Shown: positions 38,997 to 50,261 of the stretch, piece after piece
Numbering within the stretch: the first letter of the stretch is position 1
Layout of the letters: each line of letters opens with the position of its first letter
The notes under the pieces: generated by a model
Told to the model about the DNA's origin: nothing
Databases searched by the model: none
What the model saw: only the letters and a program-made list of their open reading frames with translations
NCBI GenBank assembly: GCA_013350335.1
Contig: CM023540.1
Location: forward strand, 248,001-312,000
Direction: 5' to 3'
Source: Chimonanthus salicifolius
Lineage: Eukaryota > Streptophyta > Magnoliopsida > Laurales > Calycanthaceae
DNA length: 64,000 nt
Position numbers and translations under genes: made by a program

Positions 38997-39564
38997 CTAA
39001 GCAGAGCCATCTTGAGGAGGTGTTGGAGGAGGAGGAGATGGGATGTCTGGAACTTTTTCTGAGAGGGAGACAACTGAGACTAAATCCCAGACAGTCAACT
39101 GAATACTCTCTAGATTATTTTCAAGATAGTCCATTCTCCTTTCTAGTCTGGAGACCTTTCTTCCCAGATTGATATTTTCTAGAGAAGGATATTCATATTC
39201 TTCTTCTTCATTTGAGTCTCTCCAAAAATCCTCAGAACTAAAGGTTTCCTCTTCACTGTTGTCTTAAGGGATATCAACATGGTCTTCATTACAAGTTCGA
39301 CAACCATTCCCTTCTTCAACATCTTCTTTCATTACTTCACGTCGTTCTTCGACGAAGATGACACCTTTGTCAACGATGGGCTCTTTTCCTCCATTGGTTG
39401 GGTTTCGTGTTGATCCTGAACACACACAGATTTTCGGAGCTTGACACAGGGCAAAAACGAGAAGCTGTCCTTTTGGTTCGTTTGGTCCATCGATTTGCAC
39501 AACTGGTTTCTCCTCGCTCTACAGTGGTCTCGGGATGTGTTTGAGCTGACATCCTCTTGGGCAT
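38997..39564 (-). pseudogene. Accessory ORF downstream of gag, copy 1 (frameshifted)
   Basis: Aligned with copy 2 (59473-60042) it has the same start, the same stop and the same regions. The basic N-terminus has CANRWTKRTKRT. The acidic middle has EPIVDKG and EDFWRDSNEEEEYE. It then has a heptad-like stretch with LERRMDYLENNLESIQL and a Pro-rich tail with SPPPPTPPQDG. Two 1-nt deletions near codons 44 and 60, and an in-frame TAA after DHVDIP, break it. The coding sense is that of gag. I do not recognise the family. It lies where some copia elements carry an extra 3' ORF. The function is unknown; a particle-associated or gag-interacting role is only a guess from the charge pattern and coiled coil. 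Confidence 0.55.
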
Positions 39565-40323
39565 GGTTTTTCTTAGAGGGGATCCTCAGTCAGTAGTTCG
39601 AAGGAGGATGAGATGAAGACTGAGCCTAACCTGATTTAGGATAATCACAGAAACAATGATTTTCTAGCTTCTGAGGACAGAAGGAACAAAAACCTTATGG
39701 TTTCAGGCATGGAAATCGCTCCCAGAGGTCTTATCAACTGGTCTAGGCACGGGAGGAGAAGGAGGGACGACCAGACCTTCACGGGAGGGGAGATAGAGAA
39801 TTCGAATGAATTGTCGCTTTCGCAAAAATGGTCCCTTTTTAATTCAAACTTTTTATCTCACCGACATGTCAATTCCATCGATAGGTTGACTTTTTCAACA
39901 TTTTCCCCCCTTTCCAACAGTGCTTGATTTATAACCGTAGCTACATGTCTTTCATACCGACATGTCTGTTACACTGAGAGGTTCCAGATTGCAGTGCAAT
40001 CATCCTTGATATATGCAACTTGATGAAGTCATATTCTAAGCGTGGCATTCATAGATTTATTCCAGTGCATAGACATATCAAACATGACTCATCAAATCAT
40101 AAAATGCACATACAAAAATTCACATTGCAAAACATACAATTCAACAATATTTTGAATGAAATTTATGGTTTTTTAAGTACAATATGTACTATAGCCAGGA
40201 AGCAACTTCTCATATCATAGCACTTTTCTGCTATGTGAACTCACATGGTCTCTTGTGAGTCCATTTGAAGTGGTCTAAGATATGGAATTGAATCTTAAAC
40301 TATAACAAAATATGATTAATGGT
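39565..40323 (-). other. Spacer between gag and accessory ORF
   Basis: About 760 bp with no coding signal in the gag sense. Roughly 39565-40170 aligns with 60043-60680 in the second copy. This is where pol should lie, and none is visible. Confidence 0.5.
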
Positions 40324-42210
40324 CTATCTCATAGGTACGAAGATTGTGACATTTGGTGTTGCATACACACCCCTACGATCGTGCCTTTGATGACCAGCCT
40401 TGGGATCCATCAACTCTTTTAAGACATGATTCATCTGTCTTAACAAAGAGTCTTGCCTTATATCCACCTTCCTCAGGTTTCCTTTAAGATTGGGTGTTTG
40501 TGGATATGTTTTAGGCATAGGCTTTACTGGATTTTTCCTTTGTGTTTTCCTTCTCAAGTATCTCTTCAGATGATGGCAATTTCTTTTAAAATGCCCATCC
40601 TTGTGACAAAAATTGTACTTACCCTTCGAAAGGTGAGAGATACTTGTTTTTCTAAACACCCCATGGATCATAAGTACTTTCGTAGATGAGGTACCAAGAC
40701 CAGACCTATCACCATGTTGTCTACCTGCACCAAGGAGTCTTTTAAGCCTTTCATCTCCTTGGGTGAACTTATCTTGGAGTTTTTCTTTATGAGTTTTTAA
40801 TTCTTTGACTTCCAAAGATAGTGTTTTTACATCTTCATCAAGAAGTTTATTATGATGCCATAAATTTTCAACATCATTACAGTGGATACTTATCTCATCT
40901 TGAAGGCTTTTATTACTCTTTCTAAGTTTTGTATTTTCAGTATTGGATAGTTCTAGTTCAGAGGTTAGGAGAGATTTTTCATTTTTAAAGTCTTCCACTT
41001 GATTAGAGAGGTTCATGTTTTCATTCTTAACCTTGTTTAGTTTGTTGGCTAACCTCTCACTCTCAAGGAATAGATCATTGTAGGAAGTTTGAAGATTTTC
41101 ATCATCTTCACTGTCATCCTCTGTTTCAATTGTGGGATTTTCTTGATCACATATGATCGAGGCTATAATACCTTTTGATGTATCAACTTTTCGTTGTGTC
41201 TCATCATCTGAATCAATTCTGATTCAGAAGTTTCAACATGGGCCACACCCACATTCATAGCCTTCTTTAGTTTATCTAAGGGACATTCATTCATGAAGTG
41301 TCCTCTCCCCCTAGAATTGAAATAAGTTTGTTCCTTGAAATCCTCTCTCTCTCTCTCTTTCTCTCCCTTTCCCTCTAACTTCATTTTGCCTTCTTGAGTA
41401 ATTTTTACTTGGTTCACCCTTACCCATTCTTCTCAAGTTATTTCTTTTAACTAAGTTTTTATAAAACTTTTTGGAAAACATTGGCATTTCATCACTTGAG
41501 AGTTCATCTTCCAAACATTTTCTTTTTCTTTAGTCTTCTTTTGTTTTAAGGAAGATTTCAAAGCAATTGATTTATCCTTTGGTTGTTCAAAATGTAGTTC
41601 GTATGTTTGTAATGAAGCAACCAAATCGTCTATATTCAATAAGGACACAACTTTGTTGTCCTCCATGGCTACTACTTTGGGTTTGAGTCTTTCAGCAAGA
41701 TTCCGGACAATTTTTGTACATACGTTGTCCTCAGGTATCCCTTCCACTTAAGCGTACATTTGATTTACAATGTCGTTACCTTTGGAATAAAAGTCCATGA
41801 AGACTTCATCCCCCCTCATCTTGATAGTGTCAAACTGATTTTGGTGGATCTGAAGTTTCGACCTCTTGACTATTGAGGTCCCTTCATGGGTTCTCTCTAG
41901 AACTTCCCATGCCTCATTTGCAGTTTTACAGGTAATGATCTGTCTGTATTCACTGTTAGAAACTGCACAATTTAGTGCATTCATGGCTTTCCCATCTGTT
42001 GTCTGAGCAGCTTTCTCAGCAGGGGTGCAAGAGGCAAAAGGCTTGGGTACCTTGGATGTGGATGTTGCTCTGGTTTTTGCTTCCATGGGTTCCTCCCATC
42101 CCATCTTTACAATATCCCATATTGATGAGTCGATGGAAACAAAGAGACTCCTCATTTTTGGCCTTCGATGAGGCATAGTTTGTTCCATTGAAATAGAAAG
42201 GTTTGGACAT
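40324..42210 (-). pseudogene. Sirevirus-like gag (UBN2), decayed
   Basis: The minus strand starts MSKPFYFNGTNYASSKAK. An extra A in an A-run near 42150 shifts into the next frame, which has SIWDIV, GKAMNALNCAVS, CKTANEAWEVLERTHEGTS and DLVASLQTYELHFEQ. Stops occur near 41748. A first knuckle remnant (GRGHFMNECP) lies near 41280-41320. A 230-codon block (41016-40324) begins with a heptad-rich coiled coil (about residues 1-95) and has a second knuckle, YNFCHKDGHFKRNC, whose first Cys is Tyr. The total of about 630 codons fits Sirevirus gag. Gag would build virus-like particles. The gene is broken by at least one frameshift and several stops. Confidence 0.75.
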
Positions 42211-42280
42211 TGCATGAATATCTCACATGGTGTTCTAGCTTGGATATATTCGGATGGTTAAATCTTTATAACGAGCACTA

Positions 42281-42293
42281 GGATCTGATACCA
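42281..42293 (-). other. Primer-binding site of the copia element
   Basis: The minus strand reads TGGTATCAGATCC, tRNA-iMet-type with a divergent 3' part, two bases from the LTR end at 42296. Confidence 0.8.
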
Positions 42294-42295
42294 AT

Positions 42296-43978
42296 TGAAA
42301 GTTCCCTTGGGAGCTAGAACAACACGATTGACCCTAGAGGGGGAGGGGGGGGGGGGGGGGGGGGGGGAGGGGAGTGAATAGGTCAATATAATATCATTGG
42401 TCCTTTTTAAAATTATCTTGATTGATTAATTAAGTGCAGTGGATACACCAATCAAGTGAGTGTGTGTTAGCAAATGTGATAAACAACCAATCTATTGATT
42501 GTGTTTGAAAGTGAGAAAGAGAGGATGAAAGAAAAACCTTTATCAACCAACCTATTGATTGTGTTTGTTAATGAGGAAAGAGGAAGAAAAGAACTAATCT
42601 AGGAAAGCCTTGGTTCAGCCAAGTTTCCTTGTCACCCTGACTTAGTGATTGCTATACGACAGCTACAAGGAGGATCATCAGCACTCAGTGGGTGGAATCT
42701 TCAAGAAGCACATATCAGCGAGAAAGAGCTTCAAGGAAAGTGCGTATTGGTTTTATTTTACTTTAAAACCTTTGACTTGAAATTGAATTAAGAGGGATTT
42801 GCTCTGGAACCACCATAAAAAACTCTAGAGCGTCGTCTCTGGCACATGGTGGATGAAATTCCCATCCGATTGAGCGAGGTGGAATTCCTACTCTAATTGT
42901 GAGAGTGTAAGTCCCCACATAGTGAATTTGGGGATAGCTCAAGGTTGAAGGAGTCCTAACGGTGGATGTAGGTTGGCGAACCGAACCACTTTATATCTTA
43001 TGATTAATTTCACAAAAGTGTTGATCGTTCCATATTTCAGCTCAAGGAAGATAGTAAAATGATCACCCAACACTCATATTTATAAAGGAGTCTTAACGAT
43101 CTTTCTGACTATCTACGACTAACAGGTCAGTGGCACCGATGGATCGGTGTTCATATTTATTACCATTCAACCACCTGACCGTTGTGCATTAAATGCACTC
43201 CCAACGATATAATTACTTCCCGGTCGACATGTTGGTGTCGCTGGTGGGTCGACAACTATGTCACCGATATGTCTGTCCATACGAGAGGCTCGGTCTAGGA
43301 CAAAGACATGCTGACAATAGTTTCTAGTTTAGAAACCTATTCTTAGAACGAGCTGTCGCCCTTTACCGATGGGTCGATTCTGTTACTTTCGATAGGTCTT
43401 GATATATCGATATGGATGTTTCTTCGAGAGCCCATTTGAGCTCACAATCCATAACTCATAAGTCTTTTACCGACGAGTCGTCGACCATGAGGAGCCATTT
43501 AAGTTCATCACCCAGGGGTCGGTGCATATGAGACTCTCGGTGAGAGGCTTACCTAGAATGACAGTTCTTTCATCCATAACCTCTGTCAATCTGGCCGACC
43601 AGTCCTTGACCACGATGGGTCGATCCTGTCTCCACCGAGGGATCGGTGAGATCGACTGGTCGAGCTGACAATGAACTTAATTCATGTTTCCAAGTTCGCT
43701 TCTATTTTACTGTCCAGCTTCCACTCTAGGTTTTATTATGTTCATTACCAACATATGCAACTAAGCCTAGGAATACTCCTCTCTCAGGTGTGGATACCAC
43801 CTAAGGTCATCTATGGCGAAATACCTATTTTTCATGATTGCTATACAGATGAGCTTTGAAATTGGTGGAGCATGATCTTCACTCTTGATCATCTTGAGTC
43901 TTCAAGCTTCTTAGCAAGTGCTTCTTCCCGAGTCATGGAATTAACAAACAGGGATTCGGCCAAGCTGGGGCACTAACA
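42296..43978 (-). mobile_element. 5' LTR of the copia element (1683 bp)
   Basis: TGAAAGTTCC...GGCACTAACA on the plus strand, hence TGTTAGTGCC...ACTTTCA in sense. TATAAATA reads on the minus strand near 43078-43085. Upstream of it (43130-43640) are dyads such as CACCGAT-GG-ATCGGTG at 43134-43149. It aligns end to end with 56549-58253. Confidence 0.85.
42345..42367 (+). repeat. Poly-G run near the LTR end
   Basis: Twenty-three uninterrupted G, about 50 bp inside the U5 end. The second copy has an interrupted G-tract at the same place (56590-56617), and the first copia element has one at 2876-2908. The exact length may be unreliable in assembly. Confidence 0.85.
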
Positions 43979-45397
43979 ATATCTGATGTTAAAGTCAAAT
44001 ATGAATGAAATGTTTTAGGTCTTGGAAATCATATAGTAGACCTTTAGGTCTGGTTTAGACCTACACCGATTAGACAATGATTTTATATGTTAATAATCTA
44101 TAAATTGAGATTTGAAACATCTACATGGACAAAAGGAATCGAGGGTAATTCCGACGCCATTCGAACGAACGTTTGAGTTTTCCTTTGGTTGATCACTTTC
44201 AATCAGGTAGAAGTTCCTACTTTATTGAAGTACAATGAAGTGAATAATTTTGTTATATGTTATGTCTTTTAAAACCATAAATATGGATTTATGAGATTAT
44301 GATTTTATTATGTATATGGAAATAATTTTGATGAGAAATTATGGGATTTATGATTTTGTCATCATGTTTGCAGACATTACCTCATGCATGGTTGCATGGG
44401 AGGGTTGATGGTACTGAGCCAAGAAGGAAATGTCCGGACCTCGCTTGGACTCATGTAAAATGTAATAAAATATTAGACTTTGGCCCCATCCCTTGATATG
44501 AATGTTACGGTATAATTGGGCCAAAGAGCTCCTAGGTAGGTCCTGAAATCCTGCGCAGAGGGAGGAGACCACACTCCACCGATAGTCTCGGTTAATTTGT
44601 GGATGGGTAACAGTACCCCGGTGGTCGCTGCCTCAAATGTTGTGGACATAAGTGGCCAATATTGAGAACTATTATTCGCAGTGATTTGTTATGATCTGAT
44701 GCATGGGAATGGGTGGGCATATCATTGATGCATGGCACCCATGGCATATCATTCTATGATTTATGAGTTATCGGACTTTGGCACATCTTCTATCTTATAT
44801 TTGAGAAATATGTGTTGATCATACTTCGAGATTTTCTTCATTATTATCCTTATTATATGATATTATGAGACTTCACACTTTGTACATTTTTGTGATCGGA
44901 ATTTCCTACTGGGTAAGTTGATTATGCCCGTACATTTTTCCCGTAGATGTTAACACAGATTAGGGTAAAGGAGAAGAAGCTAGACCTAGTGGTAACCATG
45001 CTTGACGGAGATACTTGAAGATCTCATAGTTCTTATTTTGATATTTTGATAGAATTATGTAATTTCATAGGATCCAATGATGTAATAATTTAGATAACTT
45101 TTATTTTGGATTTGGGTTGATATTTGGCTTATATGGTTAATTTATTTCCATCATTCCTATTGAAAAGTTGCTATTGTAATTCCACAAGTATTTATTTCTG
45201 CACGTTTATTTCACAAGTGTGATGCTAACACATGCATAAATATTTGGTGGATTGACCCACATGTGTGCTAGAATTGGGACAGTCAAGGGTTGGGTCTTCG
45301 GACTTGAACTCGGATCGCGTCATGACGTATCCGTCCCTTTTCCATTTAAAAAAAAATATAATATGATTTAGTTAATGGAAAAGGGTGGGTCGTTACA
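43979..45397 (+). mobile_element. Gypsy LTR, 3' part
   Basis: Resumes the LTR interrupted at 37371 and ends GTCGTTACA, followed one base later by the primer site. It includes TACTGGGTAAGTTG and an acceptor-like TTTTTCCCGTAG near 44935-44946. The last 380 bp recur at 51146-51517. Confidence 0.75.
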
Positions 45398-45399
45398 GT

Positions 45400-45411
45400 T
45401 GGTATCAGAGC
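45400..45411 (+). other. Primer-binding site of gypsy copy 1
   Basis: TGGTATCAGAGC, the tRNA-iMet complement, two bases after the LTR end TTACA (45397). A mutated copy (TGGTATGAGAGC) lies at 51520-51531. Confidence 0.9.
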
Positions 45412-45620
45412 GGAATGGAAAAAGCAAAGGAAGGAAATCACTATAAGTCAACCTTATCCAACAAACTTAGAGAAAAGTTCCCCTCAAAACAAAGAATGTC
45501 AGTAAAACCTAGGAGATTGCGTCAATCCAGTCAATATTTAATTGACTATGCATGAATCATGGTTGCTTAAAGAAGCATTTTTGGAAGACTACTAAACGAA
45601 TGTTTCGTGACTTGGGAAAC

Positions 45621-46212
45621 ATGCCACCACGAAGAAGGAACACCCGACGCAATGCGTAACTCACTGAGTAGACAAGTGGCAATATCCCACCTGTGACTCC
45701 GGAGCTCCAAAGTTTTGTGCAAGTAGTAGTGAATTCAGTACTACAATAGAACCAAGGCAGGCGGTGGTGCCAATGCCACAACTGATGCTCAAGACAGAGC
45801 TTTGGTCAGGGATTCCCAACAACAGCGTTCCGCATACTTTCATGGAAATGAGGGACCCATTGGAGCTAAAACTGGATCGAGAACACCACCAAGATCTTGA
45901 AGTTACTGAGGATCACGGGTGATCAGGATAGGATTTTGTTGGCCACATCTCAACTGATAGACGATACAAGTAAATGGTGGAAGGCAGTGGAGCAAAATTA
46001 GACAGTGGCAGAAATGACGTGGGAGAATTTTACAGAAATTTTCTTAGAATATTATTTTCCACAAGAAAAAAAGGAACTCAAGACCCAGGAATTCATAGTC
46101 CTAGCTCAAGGACACATGACAGTTGTTGAATATCATTAAGAATTCATCCAACTCTCTTGATATGCTCCATACATGGTGGACACTGAATATAAGAAGCTTG
46201 GAAGTTTAAGAG
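45621..46212 (+). pseudogene. Gypsy gag, copy 1, N-terminal part
   Basis: The start MPPRRRNTRRNA is typical of Tekay/Del-type gag. The Retrotrans_gag core follows: ILLATSQLIDDTSKWW, then TWENFTEIFLEYYFPQEKKE and EFIVLAQGHMTVVEYH. Several in-frame stops (near 45657, 45669, 45996, 46138 and 46159) make it non-functional. It is cut at 46212 by a solo LTR and resumes at 49371 with the GLRPIIR motif. Gag would form the particle shell. Confidence 0.8.
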
Positions 46213-49200
46213 TGTAACACCCCGGATTTTCAAGATATCAATTTACATGAATTTTGTCCATTTAAATTATGAATTAACGGACATGGACCTTAGATGGGTA
46301 AGGTGTTGGGCAATGGCCCAATTAAGACCCAACGGTTATGGAATGAGTGTTCAATGTAGGGTTAATGGGTAAGATACATTTAATTGGGTCAAGGTGGCTA
46401 TTTGGGTCAAAATGCCCAAAAGGGACCCAATGGGTCATGGTTGACTTGGTTGACAACCAAGTGAGTCCAAGCTTAGCTTGGTTGGGGCTGATTTGAGTTG
46501 GAAATGGAATCAAATGGTTGAGTTGAATTAAATGGTTGAGTTGAATTAAATGGATGAGTTGAGTTAAGTGAGTTAAATAAATTTGAATTAAATGAGTTGG
46601 ATGGAATATTTATTTTAAGAGAGTGAAGTGTGTAGATGAAAAGTGTTTGGTTGTTTCAAAATTCAAACAATGGAACACGTTGGATGCATGGGAGGTATCT
46701 GATGCATGAAAACCAAATGGGAATTAAATGGAGAGGAGGCATTTTGTGCAGGTTACACAAGGTAACATCAAGGTAAGCACACGTTGGATGCATGGGGAGT
46801 TTTTATCTCATGCATGAAACCCCCATGTGAATCATTAATGGAAAGGTGAGGGGTTATGGCTATTTCAAATTTAAACAAGCGGTTCACACTTGGAGGTGGG
46901 AGTTTCATCTCATGGATGAAACCCCCAAAATGGTCACTAATGAGAGAGGACGGTTTTGTAAGCCAAGATACCCATTGCAGCCATTGGCGGATGAAACCCC
47001 CAAGGGAAGCATTAAGGATGGAGGTTAAGGAGATGGGAGTTACACAAGGGTTTAACCGAAAGGCATTATCTTTGGCCGACCACTCCATTGGAACAAAACA
47101 AGATTGTGTTCATTTCATTCTCTCCCTCTCTCTTTTGGTTGTTCTTCTCTCCCTCAAAAACATCTATTGGCCGAACCACTCCAAGTGGTTTCCAGCAAGG
47201 TCAATCTTGGCTAAAGATCAAGAAGGAAGGAAGGAGGGACTAAGGAAGGAAAGGAGCAAAAAGGAGTGAAAGAGCTGGAGGAGTCGCGGGATTGGTAAGT
47301 GCTCAATAAACTCTTGTTAAATAAGATGGTAAAGGAAACATGATCCGGCCATTGTATGGCCGAACCCATCAAGGGTTAAAATCATGGCTATTCAATTTAA
47401 AAGAGGAGATAAGGAACCATAGGGTTCGGCCATGTTGTATGGCCGAACCCCATGGAAAGAGTCAAGGAAGTTTTATGGGTTTAAAATGATGTTTAAAAGG
47501 GAAGAACATGGACCATAGGGTTCGGACATTATGTATGGCCGAACCCCATGAAAATACATTGTTTTGATTTTATTAATTCGAAGGAAGGAAATCATAAGTG
47601 TATGTGTTTGATTTTGTTAAAGTTTTAAAAGGATTTAAATGGATGGAGGTATGAGAACCAATCATAGATGTATAATAGGTTTTAATGGAAATAAGGAACC
47701 ATAGGGTTTGGCCATGTATATGGTCGAACCCCATGGAGAGACAATGATGGATAGTGTGGTCATTTGTAATGAATTTTGAAGATGGTTAATGATTTAGAAA
47801 GGTGTTGTGCTGTTGGATAAAAAAGAATGGAAAAGAGGAGCACCAAAACCAAATGGTGAGATTCTGCCATGGTGTATGGTCGAACCCCACCAAGTGCTAT
47901 TTATGGATTTAGATATCATAGGGTTCGCCCATGGTGTATGGCCGAACCCCATGAACTTTTTTGTGGATCATTTTTGGGACTTGGTCATAAGTAATTAAAT
48001 CAAGTAATTATCCATGGACGATTAATGGCATAGAATGTAATTATGAGGAAAAAATGGAAGATCATGGGTTCGGCCATGGTGAATGGCCGAACCCCATGAG
48101 GAAAGTTTTATGGATTAGATGTTAACAATGGTGGATGATTAAATGGTTAAGTGATTAACTAAGGAATGAGGGAGTAATGATCAAAGGAAGGATTAAAAAT
48201 CAAATAGGTGAGGTTCGGCCATAGTGTATGGCCGAACCCCACAAGTTGTGTTTTTGACTTAGATACCATTACAAATCAAATGGGTTGTTGGTTTAATTTA
48301 TGGATATGTTATAAGGTAATGGGACTTCACAAAGGGGGCACGATCGTGAACGGTTGCCAGTTTAAAGCTCAAGGACACCTTGGTTGTCTTCGGTAGGATT
48401 CTACCTCATTGGAACATGGTTATGTAATATGTTTTTATCTTTATTTTGCTGATTTATGTTGTAAATATATTATGTTTCAAATGTGGAGTTTTTAATGCTA
48501 TGGTTACTTATATCACATAGCATATGGACATGTACATTCCATGCATGGCATGGGAGGGAAGTTTGTAACCGGAGGCCACGCTCCGTCGGGACGTCCGTAA
48601 GGCAATCGTAGGAAGACCTGGATGTGTATAATCCCATCAAGAAGAATCCGGAGGCCACACTCCATCGGGGCGTTTGAAAGACCACTGTGGGGATACCTTG
48701 ATGAGGAGAATTCCATCAAGAGGTTACAAGTATTGTGATGGGTGGGACTCATTGCATAAGTCATATGGCATGGCATGATTTCATAAGGTTTTGATGATAT
48801 GATATTATATATGATTTTGGTACTAACCCATGTGTTAGCCCTATTTAGAATTCCTACTGGGCGCGTTGTTTTAATGCCGTACTTCTACCCTAGTGAATGA
48901 AACAGGAAATGAAGGAAATGATGATCGTGAACGGAGCCAAGCATAAGAACTTGGGAATGTTAAGTGTTATTTTATTAAGTTACTCAAGGACATGTAATTT
49001 GAATAGTTAGACTTCGGCATATAATAATTTAGATAATTGCTATGGTTTGTGAATGGTTTGGTATGGATATTTAGTTTAAGTTAATTTGGTTAAACGACTA
49101 AGTACTTTGCTATCTAAAATGGAGTAGTCTTAGGTTCTATTATAATCCGTAGTTAGTTAGGTTATATTCCGCAATGATTATATATTACTATGTGTGAACC

Positions 49201-49365
49201 ATTTTCATGGACTTAGTCCATGCACACATAGGGTTGGCTAGTTAAGAGTCGGATTTTAGAAGCCTGGACTTAACTCGCGTCGTGACATCCTGCTCTCTAT
49301 CACTTTAAAAAAAAAATATACTCTGATATTTTCGGAAAGTAAGTGAAAAAGGGCGGGGTGTTACA
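46213..49365 (+). mobile_element. Solo gypsy LTR inserted in gag
   Basis: TGTAACACCCCGG...GGGCGGGGTGTTACA, 3153 bp, with an exact AAGAG duplication (46208-46212 and 49366-49370). The empty site is seen in copy 2 near 52358-52365 (TTTGAGAGAGGTCTACG). It has a donor-like ATTG|GTAAGTG at 47294, a doubled CCGGAGGCCAC...CTCCG hairpin near 48570 and 48650, an acceptor-like CTTCTACCCTAG near 48881-48892, and eight 29-nt hairpins. ORFs in it, including 137 codons at 46856-47269, have no domain. Confidence 0.95.
47344..48239. repeat. Eight 29-nt hairpin motifs in the solo LTR
   Basis: Positions 47344-47367 (left arm short), 47422-47450, 47518-47546, 47704-47731, 47860-47886, 47921-47949, 48066-48094 and 48211-48239. 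The arms are GGGTTCGGCCAT and ATGGCCGAACCC with a loop of about 5 nt (often GGTGT). Spacers are 35-160 bp and unrelated. Several copies keep pairing despite changes. Confidence 0.9.
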
Positions 49366-49370
49366 AAGAG

Positions 49371-49975
49371 AGGTCTACGTCCTATCATCAGAACCAAGGT
49401 CATCATATTCAAATCAACAACTTTGGCAGAAGTTGTGAGTAGAGCAAGCATTGCTGAGTAAGAGCTGATTGAGTCAAGTACATGGAAAACAAGTTAGAGC
49501 GGGGGAAACTCTTGTCACCCTCAAAAGAAATTCCATCCCAACTCCAGAAAACCTTCAGCTTCTACGGCCTCCACTCGTGGATATCGTCCGAGTCATCCTT
49601 TAGCCCCAGTTCCGGCAGCACAGACATCTCGGGATGGCATTACTTATTTCCAGTGTGGCCAGGCAGAACACATGAAATGGGATTGTCCATAACTTCGCAA
49701 GTCATCTCAAGCACGGAATTCCTTCCGTCCACCAGGCAGACCAGTACAACTCAAGTATCGAGAGCACATAACCAGTTTGGACAACCACCTATCCCAACAG
49801 TTTCAAAACGATTGTACACCCTTGTTCCTCCTCCAGAGACTGTGGATCACTCTGTGATCCAAGGTATGACAGTTATTGGTGGTTCTTATGCAGTAACATT
49901 GTTTGATTCAGGAGCATCACACTCCTTTTTATTTGCATCTTTAGTAGCTGCCACTGGTTTACTTGTCCAATAATT
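49371..49975 (+). pseudogene. Gypsy gag C-terminus, zinc knuckle and protease, copy 1
   Basis: Continues gag after the solo LTR (GLRPIIR). The CCHC knuckle at 49645-49686 reads YFQCGQAEHMKWDC, with the first Cys replaced by Tyr; copy 2 keeps Cys. A frame change follows. The retropepsin-type protease then shows YAVTLFDSGASHSF, with the catalytic DSG at 49905-49913. Gag packages RNA and protease cleaves the polyprotein in the particle. The knuckle loss, the frameshift and the stop after LLVQ mark decay. Confidence 0.8.
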
Positions 49976-50261
49976 ATCAACTGCACTTAACATAGTATCA
50001 TCAATTGATGACACATCACTTCGGTTAGTTTGCATTTTTGTGGACATTAAAGTAGTCGACTTCAAATTCCAGTTCGACTATCTGGTTATGGACATGGCAG
50101 AATTTGATGCATTTTGGCATGGATTGGTTGACCACGTTCCAGGCGGGTATTGATTGCTACCTCAAAAGGGCGATATTTTTGTCACCAGAGGGACGTTTAT
50201 AGTTCATGCAAACAAACAGAAAACACCAGTGTATGGAAGGTTACATGATGAAATGAACTAG
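49976..50261 (+). pseudogene. Linker between protease and RT, decayed
   Basis: Weakly coding remnant between the protease and the RT N-terminus, with phrases such as LVMDMAEFDAFWHGLVDHV resembling the protease-RT linker of gypsy pol. Stops are frequent. Confidence 0.5.

Larger units (their letters stand above)
37372..43978 (-). mobile_element. Sirevirus-like copia element without pol
   Basis: Minus-strand element inserted in the gypsy LTR. Order on its strand: 5' LTR (43978-42296), primer site (42293-42281), gag (42210-40324), spacer, accessory ORF (39564-38997), spacer with repeated purine tracts, polypurine tract, 3' LTR (37869-37372). Gag with a coiled coil, dyads upstream of TATA, and multiplied polypurine tracts are Sirevirus traits as I recall them. 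No protease, integrase or RT motif lies between gag and the accessory ORF. The flanks (ATACT at the left, ATATC at the right) are only a weak duplication. Confidence 0.75.

Noticed and set aside
45400..45411. tRNA gene suggested by TGGTATCAGAGC
   Set aside because: Only the 12-nt primer-site complement is present, with no cloverleaf around it.
46856..47269. 137-codon ORF
   Set aside because: Inside the solo LTR, low-complexity Met/Lys-rich translation, with no counterpart in the related LTR at 15460-19668.
47344..48239. CRISPR-like look of regularly repeated 29-nt palindromes with unique spacers
   Set aside because: Spacer lengths vary from about 35 to 160 bp, repeats vary, there are no cas genes, and they lie inside a plant LTR with target duplications.
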